A DNA stretch of 64,000 nt, from contig JAUQPR010000002.1 in assembly GCA_030550275.1 (NCBI GenBank), positions 171,898-235,897 of the forward strand. Direction: 5' to 3'. Below the pieces are notes generated by a model that saw nothing but the letters and a program-made list of their open reading frames with translations, was not told the DNA's origin and made no database searches. Shown here one piece after another: positions 51,214 through 58,655 of this stretch. This DNA is from Bacteroidota bacterium (GTDB lineage: Bacteria; Bacteroidota; Ignavibacteria; Kapaibacteriales; HRBIN21). How positions within the stretch are numbered: the stretch's first letter is position 1; every line of letters starts with the position of its first letter. A program made the position numbers and the translations under genes.

Positions 51214-52446
51214 ATGCTCCCCGCCGAAGAGCAGTTCCGCATCCTTGCCGATGCTGCCGTAGAGATTGTGCCGGAGGAGGAGTTCCGCGCAAAGCTGGAG
51301 CGCTCCGTGCGCACGGGAACCCCGCTGCGGGTCAAGCTCGGCTGCGATCCGAGCCGACCCGACCTCCATCTCGGACATGCTGTGGTGCTGCACAAACTGC
51401 GCCAGTTCCAGGAGCTGGGGCACCAGGCGATCCTCATCATCGGGGACTTCACCGCCACTATCGGGGACCCTTCCGGGCGTTCGGCAACTCGACCGCAGTT
51501 GACATTGGAGGAGACGCGGCAGAACGCGCAGACCTACGTCGAGCAAGCCCGGAAAGTGCTCCTGCCTGAGCGGCTCTCCGTGCGCTTCAACTCCGAATGG
51601 CTGGAGGAATTGCGCTTCCGCGAGCTCCTGACCATCGCCGCGCAGTGCACCGTTGCGCAGATGCTCGAACGGGAGGATTTCTGGCTGCGCTACAGCCGTG
51701 GCGAACCCATCGGGCTGCATGAATTCCTCTATCCCCTGGCGCAAGCGATGGACTCGGTTGCCATCCGCGCCGATGTTGAATTGGGCGGCACCGACCAGCG
51801 CTTCAACCTGCTCATGGGACGCCATCTGCAGCGCTTCTACGGGCAGGAGCCCCAGTGCCTGCTCCTGATGCCCCTGCTGGAGGGCACCGACGGCGTGGAG
51901 AAGATGAGCAAATCGCTGGGCAACTACATCGCTCTGACGGACCCGCCCAACGAGATGTTCGGCAAGCTCATGTCCATCCCCGATTCGCTCATTGTGCGCT
52001 ACTACCGGCTTGCCGCCTTTGCGTCGGAAGCCGAAGCACAGCAACTGGAGCAGCAGCTGCAGCAGGGTCAGCTCCATCCGCGCGATGCCAAAGCCATGGT
52101 CGCGCGCAAAATCGTCGAGTGGTACTACGGTCCGGAGGCTGCCGAGCGCGCCGCCGAGGAGTTCGACCGTGTGTTCCGCCACCGTCTGCTGCCGAGCGAG
52201 CTTCCCGAGCACTGCTTCCCTGGCGACGTTCAGGAACTCCCGCTCGTGGACATTCTCGTGGCAACGGGGTTGGTGCCCTCGCGCAGCGAGGCTCGTCGGC
52301 AGATTCAGCAAGGTGCCGTTCGCGTGGATGGCAAGCCGATCCAGGATGCGTACGCCCGAATCGAGCTTTCGGATGCCCATGTCATCGCCGTTGGGAAGCG
52401 CCGAGTCGTTCGAATCCGCCGCGCCAATCACGGCACTGCTGGATAG
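51214..52446 (+). CDS. tyrS: Tyrosyl-tRNA synthetase
   Basis: Charges tRNA-Tyr. The 410-residue class I enzyme has the HIGH-type motif in CDPSRPDLHLGHAVVLHKLR, the KMSKS-type VEKMSKSLGNYI and a C-terminal S4 domain (LVPSRSEARRQIQQGAVRVD). The LHLGHA form and overall length fit the TyrS type with a compact C-terminal domain. Its 3' end overlaps the most likely start of the lipoate ligase gene. Confidence 0.95.
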   Translation: MLPAEEQFRILADAAVEIVPEEEFRAKLERSVRTGTPLRVKLGCDPSRPDLHLGHAVVLHKLRQFQELGHQAILIIGDFTATIGDPSGRSATRPQLTLEETRQNAQTYVEQARKVLLPERLSVRFNSEWLEELRFRELLTIAAQCTVAQMLEREDFWLRYSRGEPIGLHEFLYPLAQAMDSVAIRADVELGGTDQRFNLLMGRHLQRFYGQEPQCLLLMPLLEGTDGVEKMSKSLGNYIALTDPPNEMFGKLMSIPDSLIVRYYRLAAFASEAEAQQLEQQLQQGQLHPRDAKAMVARKIVEWYYGPEAAERAAEEFDRVFRHRLLPSELPEHCFPGDVQELPLVDILVATGLVPSRSEARRQIQQGAVRVDGKPIQDAYARIELSDAHVIAVGKRRVVRIRRANHGTAG

Positions 52447-53191
52447 CCCTCCAATCCGAGAGCTGTTCGGCGAACCAGCGGAATGCCGCCTGGATTTTTT
52501 CTGCTCTCCACAGGAGAACATGGCGCGCGATTGGCAGCGCACACTCGAATGCCTTCGCTCGCCGGACACACCACCGCTCCTGCGCCTCTACGGATGGAAG
52601 CCCTGGGCGGTCTCGCTGGGGATGTACCAATCGGCTGCACTGCTCAACCAGGAGCGCTGCCGCGAGCGCGGTATTGCCATCGTCCAGCGCCCTACGGGCG
52701 GGCGCGCCCTGCTCCACGCCGAGGAGCTCACCTACGCCGTTGTCGTACGGCTCTCCAGCGAACGCACGCCACGCCAGATCTACCGCCTGGTGCACGAGCG
52801 CATTGCCCAGGCATTGGAGGGGCTTTGCGGAGTACGGCTGGAGCTGGCACCGGCACCACCACTGATGGAGCGCCCACCGGCGGCGGTCTGCTTCAGCTCC
52901 AGCGCGCGCATGGAGCTGCTGGCATCCGGACGCAAACTGGTCGGCAGTGCCCAGCGCATCCTTGGGAATGTGCTGCTGCAGCACGGCTCAATCCTGCTGG
53001 GCGATGCCCATGTGCTGCTGGCAGAGCTTGTGGACCTGCCCGACGAGGCGGCTCGCGAACACCTGCGGCGCCAGCTTCGGGAGCGGAGCACGAGCCTGGC
53101 ACAACTGTGTGCCCGCCCCATCTCCTGGTGGGAGTGCGCCCTTGCCGTCTGGGAAAGCTTCTGCGGCGTGCCCATCCCTGGCACGCACTGA
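52379..53191 (+). CDS. Lipoate/octanoate protein ligase family (LplA/LipM-like)
   Basis: Attaches or transfers a lipoyl or octanoyl group to 2-oxoacid dehydrogenase E2 and glycine-cleavage H proteins. Motifs are VQRPTGGRALLHAEELTYAV, SSSARMELLA and the catalytic Lys in GRKLVGSAQRI, then LLQHGSILL. The start is uncertain: ATGs at 52373 and 52379 lie inside tyrS, a TTG is at 52391, and an ATG at 52520 follows AGGAG but would cut into the conserved CRLDFFCSPQENMARDWQ block. The fused E1 gene at 22.7 kb is a plausible user of the cofactor. Confidence 0.82.
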   Translation: MSSPLGSAESFESAAPITALLDSPPIRELFGEPAECRLDFFCSPQENMARDWQRTLECLRSPDTPPLLRLYGWKPWAVSLGMYQSAALLNQERCRERGIAIVQRPTGGRALLHAEELTYAVVVRLSSERTPRQIYRLVHERIAQALEGLCGVRLELAPAPPLMERPPAAVCFSSSARMELLASGRKLVGSAQRILGNVLLQHGSILLGDAHVLLAELVDLPDEAAREHLRRQLRERSTSLAQLCARPISWWECALAVWESFCGVPIPGTH

Positions 53192-53207
53192 GGGCTGCAG
53201 CACCGCT

Positions 53208-53699
53208 CTACACGGGCTTGAACTGCTCGAAGGTCTGGCGACAATCGTAGCAGTAGTGCAGCGCCCGGCAGAGCGTCGGTCCAAAGGGGGTTTGCAGTAC
53301 CGTGTTGGTTCCCCCACAGTAGGGGCACGGGACCGCCTCCTGCAGGAGCTGCAGTGGGAAATCCGTTCCGGCGTACTCCGGCGGCGGGGCAATGCCGAAG
53401 TTGCGCAGCAGCTCGCGGGCTCGCGGGCTTAGCCGATTGCTGTTCCAGGGAGGGTCATAGGTCACCTCTACGCGCACCTCCTCGAGCGGGAGCCGCATCA
53501 GACGCTGCTCGATCTCGCGCCGGATGAGCTCAATTGCGGGGCACCCAACAAAGGTCGGCGTGATCTTGACACACACACTCCGGCGCTGCGGATCCAGCTC
53601 CACCGCCGCCACTATCCCCATCTCGGTGATTGAGAGCGTGGGGATCTCCGGGTCCGCCACTTGGGCAAGCTCCTGCCAGATGTGCTGTTCGGTCACCAT
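53208..53699 (-). CDS. paaD: Phenylacetyl-CoA 1,2-epoxidase subunit PaaD
   Basis: Maturation or accessory subunit of the phenylacetyl-CoA monooxygenase. The 163 residues have an N-terminal DUF59/MIP18-type domain (VADPEIPTLSITEMGIV, TFVGCPAIELI) and a C-terminal zinc-ribbon-like CPYCGG...CYDC pair, the PaaD architecture. The gene overlaps paaC by seven bases. paaE, the reductase, is not next to it. Confidence 0.92.
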   Translation of the reverse strand: MVTEQHIWQELAQVADPEIPTLSITEMGIVAAVELDPQRRSVCVKITPTFVGCPAIELIRREIEQRLMRLPLEEVRVEVTYDPPWNSNRLSPRARELLRNFGIAPPPEYAGTDFPLQLLQEAVPCPYCGGTNTVLQTPFGPTLCRALHYCYDCRQTFEQFKPV

Positions 53700-54469
53700 T
53701 GGGCGGTGGGGTCGCTGCGGAAGACCTCGGTCATCTCATCCAGCAGCGGCTGGAGGTATTCGGTGTGCTGCCCTCGGCGTCCGCCGTAAGCGGGTGTGAG
53801 CGTCTCCAGCGGAGGCACTCGAAGCTGCGCTCTCTCCAGGATGGGCAGCAGCGTCTCCCACCAATGGGATTGCAGAACGCGCTCGCCGGGGAAGATGCCG
53901 TAGTCGACGAGAATCTCCTCGAAATCGGAGGGCTCAAAGATGCCCAGCGCCAACGGCAGAGCCTGGAGCAGCGCCTGCTGCATGCGCTCGTGGCTCTCCT
54001 CGGTCCCCTGCGCCCCCAGGTGCACCACCCACTGCGTGGCGTGGAAGACGTGGTACTTTATCTCCCCGCGCACCTTGCGTGCCAACTGCGCCAGGGGTTC
54101 GTAGCTGGAGCGCTCCAACAGATGGTAGCGCCACTGCTCCGCAAGGTCAAAGAGCAGATGGCGCATCAGGCTGAAGTCGTAGCCGCCGTTGGGGTACTCC
54201 ACCAGATGGCAGCACCGGAACTGCGGCGCATCGCGCAGGAAGGCGGCATGGTCGGGTTCGGGCTCCCCCAACTCGTGCAGCAATTGGTAGAGCGCGTAGG
54301 CGTGCCCGAGCTTGTCCTGCGCAATCGAGGAGAAGGCGATGTCCTCCTCCAGAATCGGTCCCAGTCCAGTCCACTCCGAATGGCGATGCCCGATGATGAG
54401 GGCATCATCCGCCATCCGGTAGAGCAGGTCCTTCAACGCCGGAAGCGCTTCAGGAGGAGGCAGGGGCAT
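53693..54469 (-). CDS. paaC: Phenylacetyl-CoA 1,2-epoxidase subunit PaaC
   Basis: Non-catalytic ferritin-like partner of PaaA, 258 residues, helical throughout. Recognisable segments are YRMADDALIIGHRHSEWTG, EEDIAFSSIAQDKLGHA and GEIKYHVFHATQWVVHLG. It overlaps paaB by 20 bases, consistent with the order paaA-paaB-paaC-paaD on one transcript. Confidence 0.93.
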   Translation of the reverse strand: MPLPPPEALPALKDLLYRMADDALIIGHRHSEWTGLGPILEEDIAFSSIAQDKLGHAYALYQLLHELGEPEPDHAAFLRDAPQFRCCHLVEYPNGGYDFSLMRHLLFDLAEQWRYHLLERSSYEPLAQLARKVRGEIKYHVFHATQWVVHLGAQGTEESHERMQQALLQALPLALGIFEPSDFEEILVDYGIFPGERVLQSHWWETLLPILERAQLRVPPLETLTPAYGGRRGQHTEYLQPLLDEMTEVFRSDPTAQW

Positions 54470-54875
54470 CTGCAGCGGAGGAACCGTGAGACTTCCGCTT
54501 CAGGCGGAGCAGCTTCTGCGCGACCTTGTAGTCGTGTGGCTCGCGATAGGTCTTCTCCGGCACCGTTGCGAAGATATCGGCATCCTCACTCCGGAACGCG
54601 TAGATGTCCGCCGTCCGCACAACCCAGAGGCTGTAGGTTGTGCCACGGCGCGCATACTGCTCCTTGGCGAAGACCAGCGCCATTTCGGGGTCGGGAGCGT
54701 GGACGGTGCCCACGTGTACGGGCTGCTCCCCTGGACGTGCTTGGTGGAAGACCTCGTAGGTCTGCCACTCATCCAACGGCGGTTTTGGGGTAAACTCTGG
54801 CAGCTCTTGTGGAATGCTTAACCGTGTCACGCGGGGGTCAAGCGAGCGGATGGTCGCTTGCACCGGCGCTTCCAT
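54450..54875 (-). CDS. paaB: Phenylacetyl-CoA 1,2-epoxidase subunit PaaB
   Basis: Small bridging subunit of the epoxidase complex, 141 residues. The family core EWQTYEVFHQARPGEQPVHV, HAPDPEMALVFAKEQYARR and SLWVVRTADI is complete. The N-terminal about 35 residues are longer than usual. It starts seven bases after the paaA stop. Confidence 0.92.
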   Translation of the reverse strand: MEAPVQATIRSLDPRVTRLSIPQELPEFTPKPPLDEWQTYEVFHQARPGEQPVHVGTVHAPDPEMALVFAKEQYARRGTTYSLWVVRTADIYAFRSEDADIFATVPEKTYREPHDYKVAQKLLRLKRKSHGSSAADAPASS

Positions 54876-54881
54876 GGCAGC

Positions 54882-55862
54882 TCAGAAGAGCGGTTCCACA
54901 TACCGATGGTCCGGCTTGAGCAAAGCACGGCGCACCCATGCTCCGAGCTCGTCTGCCATTCGGCGCACGGCTAAGCGCTCGCGGTTGCATGGACCATTGC
55001 CGTTGATGACGCGCCAGAACTCGTCCCAATCCGGGTCGGAGTACTCCCAGCGCCCCGTCTCTGGATTCTTGCGCAGGTTCGGATCGGGGATGGTCAAGCC
55101 CAGCTCCCAAATCTTGGGCACGTAGGCATCCAGGAACATCTGGCGCATCTCGTCGTTGCTTGCCATCTTGACCTTCCAGCGCAGCAGCTTCTCGCTGTGC
55201 ACGGACATGTGGTCGGGTGGACCGAAGAAGTGCATGATCGGTTTCCACCAGCGGTTGAGCGCCTCCTGGAGCATCTGGCGCTGCCGTGGAGTGCCGCTGG
55301 CGAGCGTGACAACGTTATCGTAGCCGTACTTGAGGTGGAAAGCCTCCTCCTTGCAAATCCGCTCCAACGCCCGCGCGTAGGGTCCGTACGAGCCCTTGGC
55401 ATTGAGGGTTTGGTTGATAATCGCCCCTGCGTCGATGAGCCAAGCGATGATGGCGGTATCCGCCCACGTCAGCGCGGGGTAGTTGAAGACGTTGGAGTAC
55501 TTGGCTTTGCCGCTGAGGAGGTCGTTGATCATCTGCTCGCGCGGCTTGCCCAGGGTCTCGGCTGCACTGTAGAGGAGCTGCGCATGCCCGACCTCATCCT
55601 GCACCTTTGCCATGAGCGCGAGCTTGCGGCGGAAGCCCGGTGCGCGTGTAATCCACGTCCCCTCAGGGAGCGCACCGATGATTTCGGAATGGGCATGCTG
55701 CTCGATCATGCGCAGGACCTGCCGCCGGTATTCGCGTGGCATCCAGTCGTGCGGCTCGATCTTCTCGCCCCGGGCAATCCGCTCCTCGAATTCGGCGAGC
55801 TTCTCCGGATCCTCCTGCTCAACGCCGCGCACCGGCTCGGCAATGCTGAGGTTCCCGTACAT
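54882..55862 (-). CDS. paaA: Phenylacetyl-CoA 1,2-epoxidase catalytic subunit PaaA
   Basis: Di-iron oxygenase that epoxidises the ring of phenylacetyl-CoA, the first ring-attack step of aerobic phenylacetate catabolism. In 326 residues the metal ligands fall in [28 protein letters not shown] and [14 protein letters not shown], two E-x2-H type clusters on a four-helix bundle. It leads the paaABCD operon. The rest of the pathway (paaE, paaF-K, paaZ) is not in the window. Confidence 0.95.
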   Translation of the reverse strand: MYGNLSIAEPVRGVEQEDPEKLAEFEERIARGEKIEPHDWMPREYRRQVLRMIEQHAHSEIIGALPEGTWITRAPGFRRKLALMAKVQDEVGHAQLLYSAAETLGKPREQMINDLLSGKAKYSNVFNYPALTWADTAIIAWLIDAGAIINQTLNAKGSYGPYARALERICKEEAFHLKYGYDNVVTLASGTPRQRQMLQEALNRWWKPIMHFFGPPDHMSVHSEKLLRWKVKMASNDEMRQMFLDAYVPKIWELGLTIPDPNLRKNPETGRWEYSDPDWDEFWRVINGNGPCNRERLAVRRMADELGAWVRRALLKPDHRYVEPLF

Positions 55863-55916
55863 GGTCTTCCCCGCCGTAGTTCGACTCTCGATACGGTGGA
55901 CGAGCCGCTCCCCGCT

Positions 55917-56420
55917 CTATTGCCCGTACTGATGGGGGCAGTTCCCATAGCTGGGGCAGCGGGCAAAGATTTGCAAGGAATGCCGCACCGCCCGAAGCTG
56001 GTGCTCCTGTGCGATGCGCTGCGCCAGCTCCACCAGCCCAGGCGAGCAGAATTCCACGATCCGCCCACAATCGGTGCACACCAGATGGTCATGGTTGGGC
56101 AAGCGCGATGCCAGCTCGAAGCGGGTCCCACCACTTTCGAAGCGGTGGCGGACCAAAATATCGCACCGTACCAGCAGCTCCAGCGTCGAGTACACCGTTG
56201 CCCTGGAGATCCGGTCCCCCATAGTGCGCATGTACACGTACAGCTCATCGGCAGTGAAGTGCCCCGATAGCTCCGTGATGCGCTCCAGAATCCGCATCCG
56301 CTCCTGCGTGTTCCGGTAGCGGTGCTCCTGCAGGTACTGAGCAAACTGCTGCCGCAGCCGCTCCACCTCTGTGCTGTACTCCTGCCGCACGACGGCACCC
56401 GAAGACGCTGCGTCCTTCAT
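55917..56420 (-). CDS. Fur-family metal/peroxide-responsive regulator
   Basis: Winged-helix repressor of 167 residues. The DNA-binding helix is in SRATVYSTLELLVRCDIL, the metal-binding segment is HDHLVCTDCGRIVEFCSP, and a second Cys pair lies in CPSYGNCPH near the C-terminus. Fur (iron) and PerR (peroxide) types cannot be told apart by eye. It is divergent from a TonB-dependent receptor, which suggests iron or metal control of that gene. A TATATTTG promoter lies 28 bases before the ATG. Confidence 0.88.
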   Translation of the reverse strand: MKDAASSGAVVRQEYSTEVERLRQQFAQYLQEHRYRNTQERMRILERITELSGHFTADELYVYMRTMGDRISRATVYSTLELLVRCDILVRHRFESGGTRFELASRLPNHDHLVCTDCGRIVEFCSPGLVELAQRIAQEHQLRAVRHSLQIFARCPSYGNCPHQYGQ

Positions 56421-56448
56421 CGGCGCAAGCCCAAACTTGGACTGAGGA

Positions 56449-56456
56449 CAAATATA
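56449..56456 (-). promoter_or_regulatory. Promoter -7 element (TATATTTG) of the Fur-family gene
   Basis: Exact TAnnTTTG on the minus strand, 28 bases from the ATG. A minus-strand TTTG at 56480-56483 lies 23 bases upstream, the same separation as at tRNA-Glu, and may be the -33 element. Confidence 0.72.
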
Positions 56457-56517
56457 CCACTTCGCTGCCAGCCCATTGGCAAAGCGCCGCTTGATCTCGA
56501 AGCCGCCGATGCCGGCA

Positions 56518-56525
56518 TATTTTTG
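56518..56525 (+). promoter_or_regulatory. Promoter -7 element (TATTTTTG) of the TonB-dependent receptor
   Basis: Exact TAnnTTTG, 27 bases before the receptor ATG and back to back with the Fur-family promoter. Confidence 0.7.
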
Positions 56526-56552
56526 CATTGCCCAGCACGACCCGCAGAGTTG

Positions 56553-58652
56553 ATGCGCACACGGTTGTGGAGAGTCCTTCTGCTCTGCGCCTGGAGCACT
56601 GCGCTCGGGCAGAGCGAGCGTGCACTTCCCGACTCCGGCAGCCTCCGCGTATACACGATGCCGGAATTGGTCGTCACCGGCTCGCGCAATCCCATGCCGG
56701 TAGAGTACTCCCCCGTGCGCGTGGAGCTGCTCTCGGTGGAGGCATCCCCTGTTGGCAGGAGCGGGACCCTTGCCGAGCTGCTGGAGGAGTTCTCCGGCAT
56801 TGTCCAGCAGTACCGAATTCGCAGCGGCATCCAAATGATGGGGCTGGACCCCGCCTACACGCTGATCCTGCTCAACGGGCAACCCCTGACCGGACGCGTT
56901 GCCGGGGCGATCGACCTCCGGCGCCTGCCCGTGGGGAATATCGAGCGCATCGAGCTGGTCAAGGGTCCAATGTCAAGCCTTTACGGGAGCGACGCGCTCG
57001 GCGGGGTGATCAACATCCTCACCCCACGCCCGCGCCAGGGCTGGAGCGGCATGCTGCGTCCGCAGTACACTCAGCGGTCGGGGGCACAACTGGACGCCCG
57101 CATTGGCTACGGAGGCCCGCGCCTCTCCGGGCTGCTCTACGGAGGCGTACACTACAGCGAACCCTTCACACTCCGCGTGGACACATTGAGCTACCCCTAC
57201 GCCGGCGTGACCGAGCTCCAGCTCCAGGGCAGCGCCTACTGGACCCCCTCGGCAACGCTGGAGGCACAGGCGGATGTGCGTCTCTTTGGAAGCCGCTCCC
57301 GCGGAGCGTTCGCCGAGGTCTTCGGCAACCTCATTGCCGTCAACCACGGAGCCTTCGAGCAGCAGGAATGGAGCAGTGCCGTGAGCGCCTCCTGGACCCA
57401 TCGCCGAGCGCGCCTCCAGGGCGGGCTTTTTGCCAACCAGTACCAGGAGCGCTACCATTGGGACACCGCCGCCACAGCCCGGCTGGATAACTTCCTCCGA
57501 CGCTTCGCACGCCTGTGGTGGCAGTACGACCTGCTCTGGCGCCAGCGGTACCGTTTCACGCTCGGTGCCGAACTCCTCTACGATGACGTCCAAGGCGAAC
57601 GCTACCCAGGCACTCCACACGAGCGTACCCTCTCGGCGTTCCTGCAGTGGGAGGGCACCCCGTACGATTGGCTCAGCTACGCGCTCAGCCTCCGCACCGA
57701 TGCCACCCGAACATACGGTACACACTGGAGCCCGAAGCTGGCGCTCCTGCTGCGTCCCTGGGGCGGGCAACTGCTGCAGCTGCGCGCCTCTGTGGGGACG
57801 GGCTTCCGCGCACCGGACTTCCGTCAGCTCTACGTGCGCTTCCAGAATCTGCTCAGCGGGGCAGGGTATGCACTCCTGGGAGCCCGGCTCCTGGGCAGGA
57901 CACTGGAGCCGGAGCGGTCCCTTGCCCTGGACCTGAGCCTGCTGCTCCCGCTCAACGGCTGGCTGCAGCTCCCGCCAGAATCCCAGGCGACGCTGGAGCT
58001 ACGCGCCTTCTCAAACTGGGTGCGCAACCTGATTGAGCCCTACTACGTCGAGCGGCGCGAGGGAGTGGACATCTACTCCTACCGCAACCTGGCGCGCATC
58101 GCCACGCGCGGGATAGAGCTGACCGCTGCAGCAACGCTTGCTCCGCCGGATGCCTGGTGGCTGCTCCGCTGGCGTGCAGGATACCAGCTCCTGGACGCAG
58201 TGGACCTGGAGGTCCTCGACGCCATTGCCGAAGGGCGCGCCGGCACTCAGGATCCCACCACCGGGCGCTTCCAGCCTCTCCGCCGCGAGCAGTACGGAGG
58301 GCTGTGGGGACGCTCCCGACACATGCTCACGCTGAGCCTCTCCGGCGCCGTACGGCAGACCGACACCTGGCTGCACGTGCGCCTCCTCCACCGTAGCCGC
58401 TTTGGAAGCGAAGCGCTCGACAAGAACGGAGTTGTCATCTCCTCGCCGCCGCGCACGGTCCCAGACCGCGACGATGAGTACGTGCCCGGCTACTGGGACA
58501 TTGCACTCCGCCTGGAGCAGCGCTGGCGCTGGCAGCGCATCCAGTTCGCGCTGAGCGCGGGGGTGAAGAACCTGCTCAACGAGCTCAACCCGCAGTTCTT
58601 GCCACACCTGCGCGGACGGCAGTGGCTACTGGAGCTGGAATCCCAATGGTGA
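56553..58652 (+). CDS. TonB-dependent outer-membrane receptor
   Basis: A 699-residue beta-barrel receptor importing a siderophore, metal complex or vitamin. A signal peptide (LWRVLLLCAWSTALGQ) precedes a TonB-box-like PELVVTGSRNPM, the plug domain with LNGQPLTGRV, RIELVKGPMSSLYGSDALGG VINI-type sequence, and a barrel ending in a strand with terminal Trp after ELESQ. There is no N-terminal carboxypeptidase-like extension, so it is not a SusC-type receptor. Divergent from the Fur-family gene with adjacent promoters. Its stop is three bases from the convergent T9SS gene. Confidence 0.92.
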   Translation: MRTRLWRVLLLCAWSTALGQSERALPDSGSLRVYTMPELVVTGSRNPMPVEYSPVRVELLSVEASPVGRSGTLAELLEEFSGIVQQYRIRSGIQMMGLDPAYTLILLNGQPLTGRVAGAIDLRRLPVGNIERIELVKGPMSSLYGSDALGGVINILTPRPRQGWSGMLRPQYTQRSGAQLDARIGYGGPRLSGLLYGGVHYSEPFTLRVDTLSYPYAGVTELQLQGSAYWTPSATLEAQADVRLFGSRSRGAFAEVFGNLIAVNHGAFEQQEWSSAVSASWTHRRARLQGGLFANQYQERYHWDTAATARLDNFLRRFARLWWQYDLLWRQRYRFTLGAELLYDDVQGERYPGTPHERTLSAFLQWEGTPYDWLSYALSLRTDATRTYGTHWSPKLALLLRPWGGQLLQLRASVGTGFRAPDFRQLYVRFQNLLSGAGYALLGARLLGRTLEPERSLALDLSLLLPLNGWLQLPPESQATLELRAFSNWVRNLIEPYYVERREGVDIYSYRNLARIATRGIELTAAATLAPPDAWWLLRWRAGYQLLDAVDLEVLDAIAEGRAGTQDPTTGRFQPLRREQYGGLWGRSRHMLTLSLSGAVRQTDTWLHVRLLHRSRFGSEALDKNGVVISSPPRTVPDRDDEYVPGYWDIALRLEQRWRWQRIQFALSAGVKNLLNELNPQFLPHLRGRQWLLELESQW

Positions 58653-58655
58653 GCT

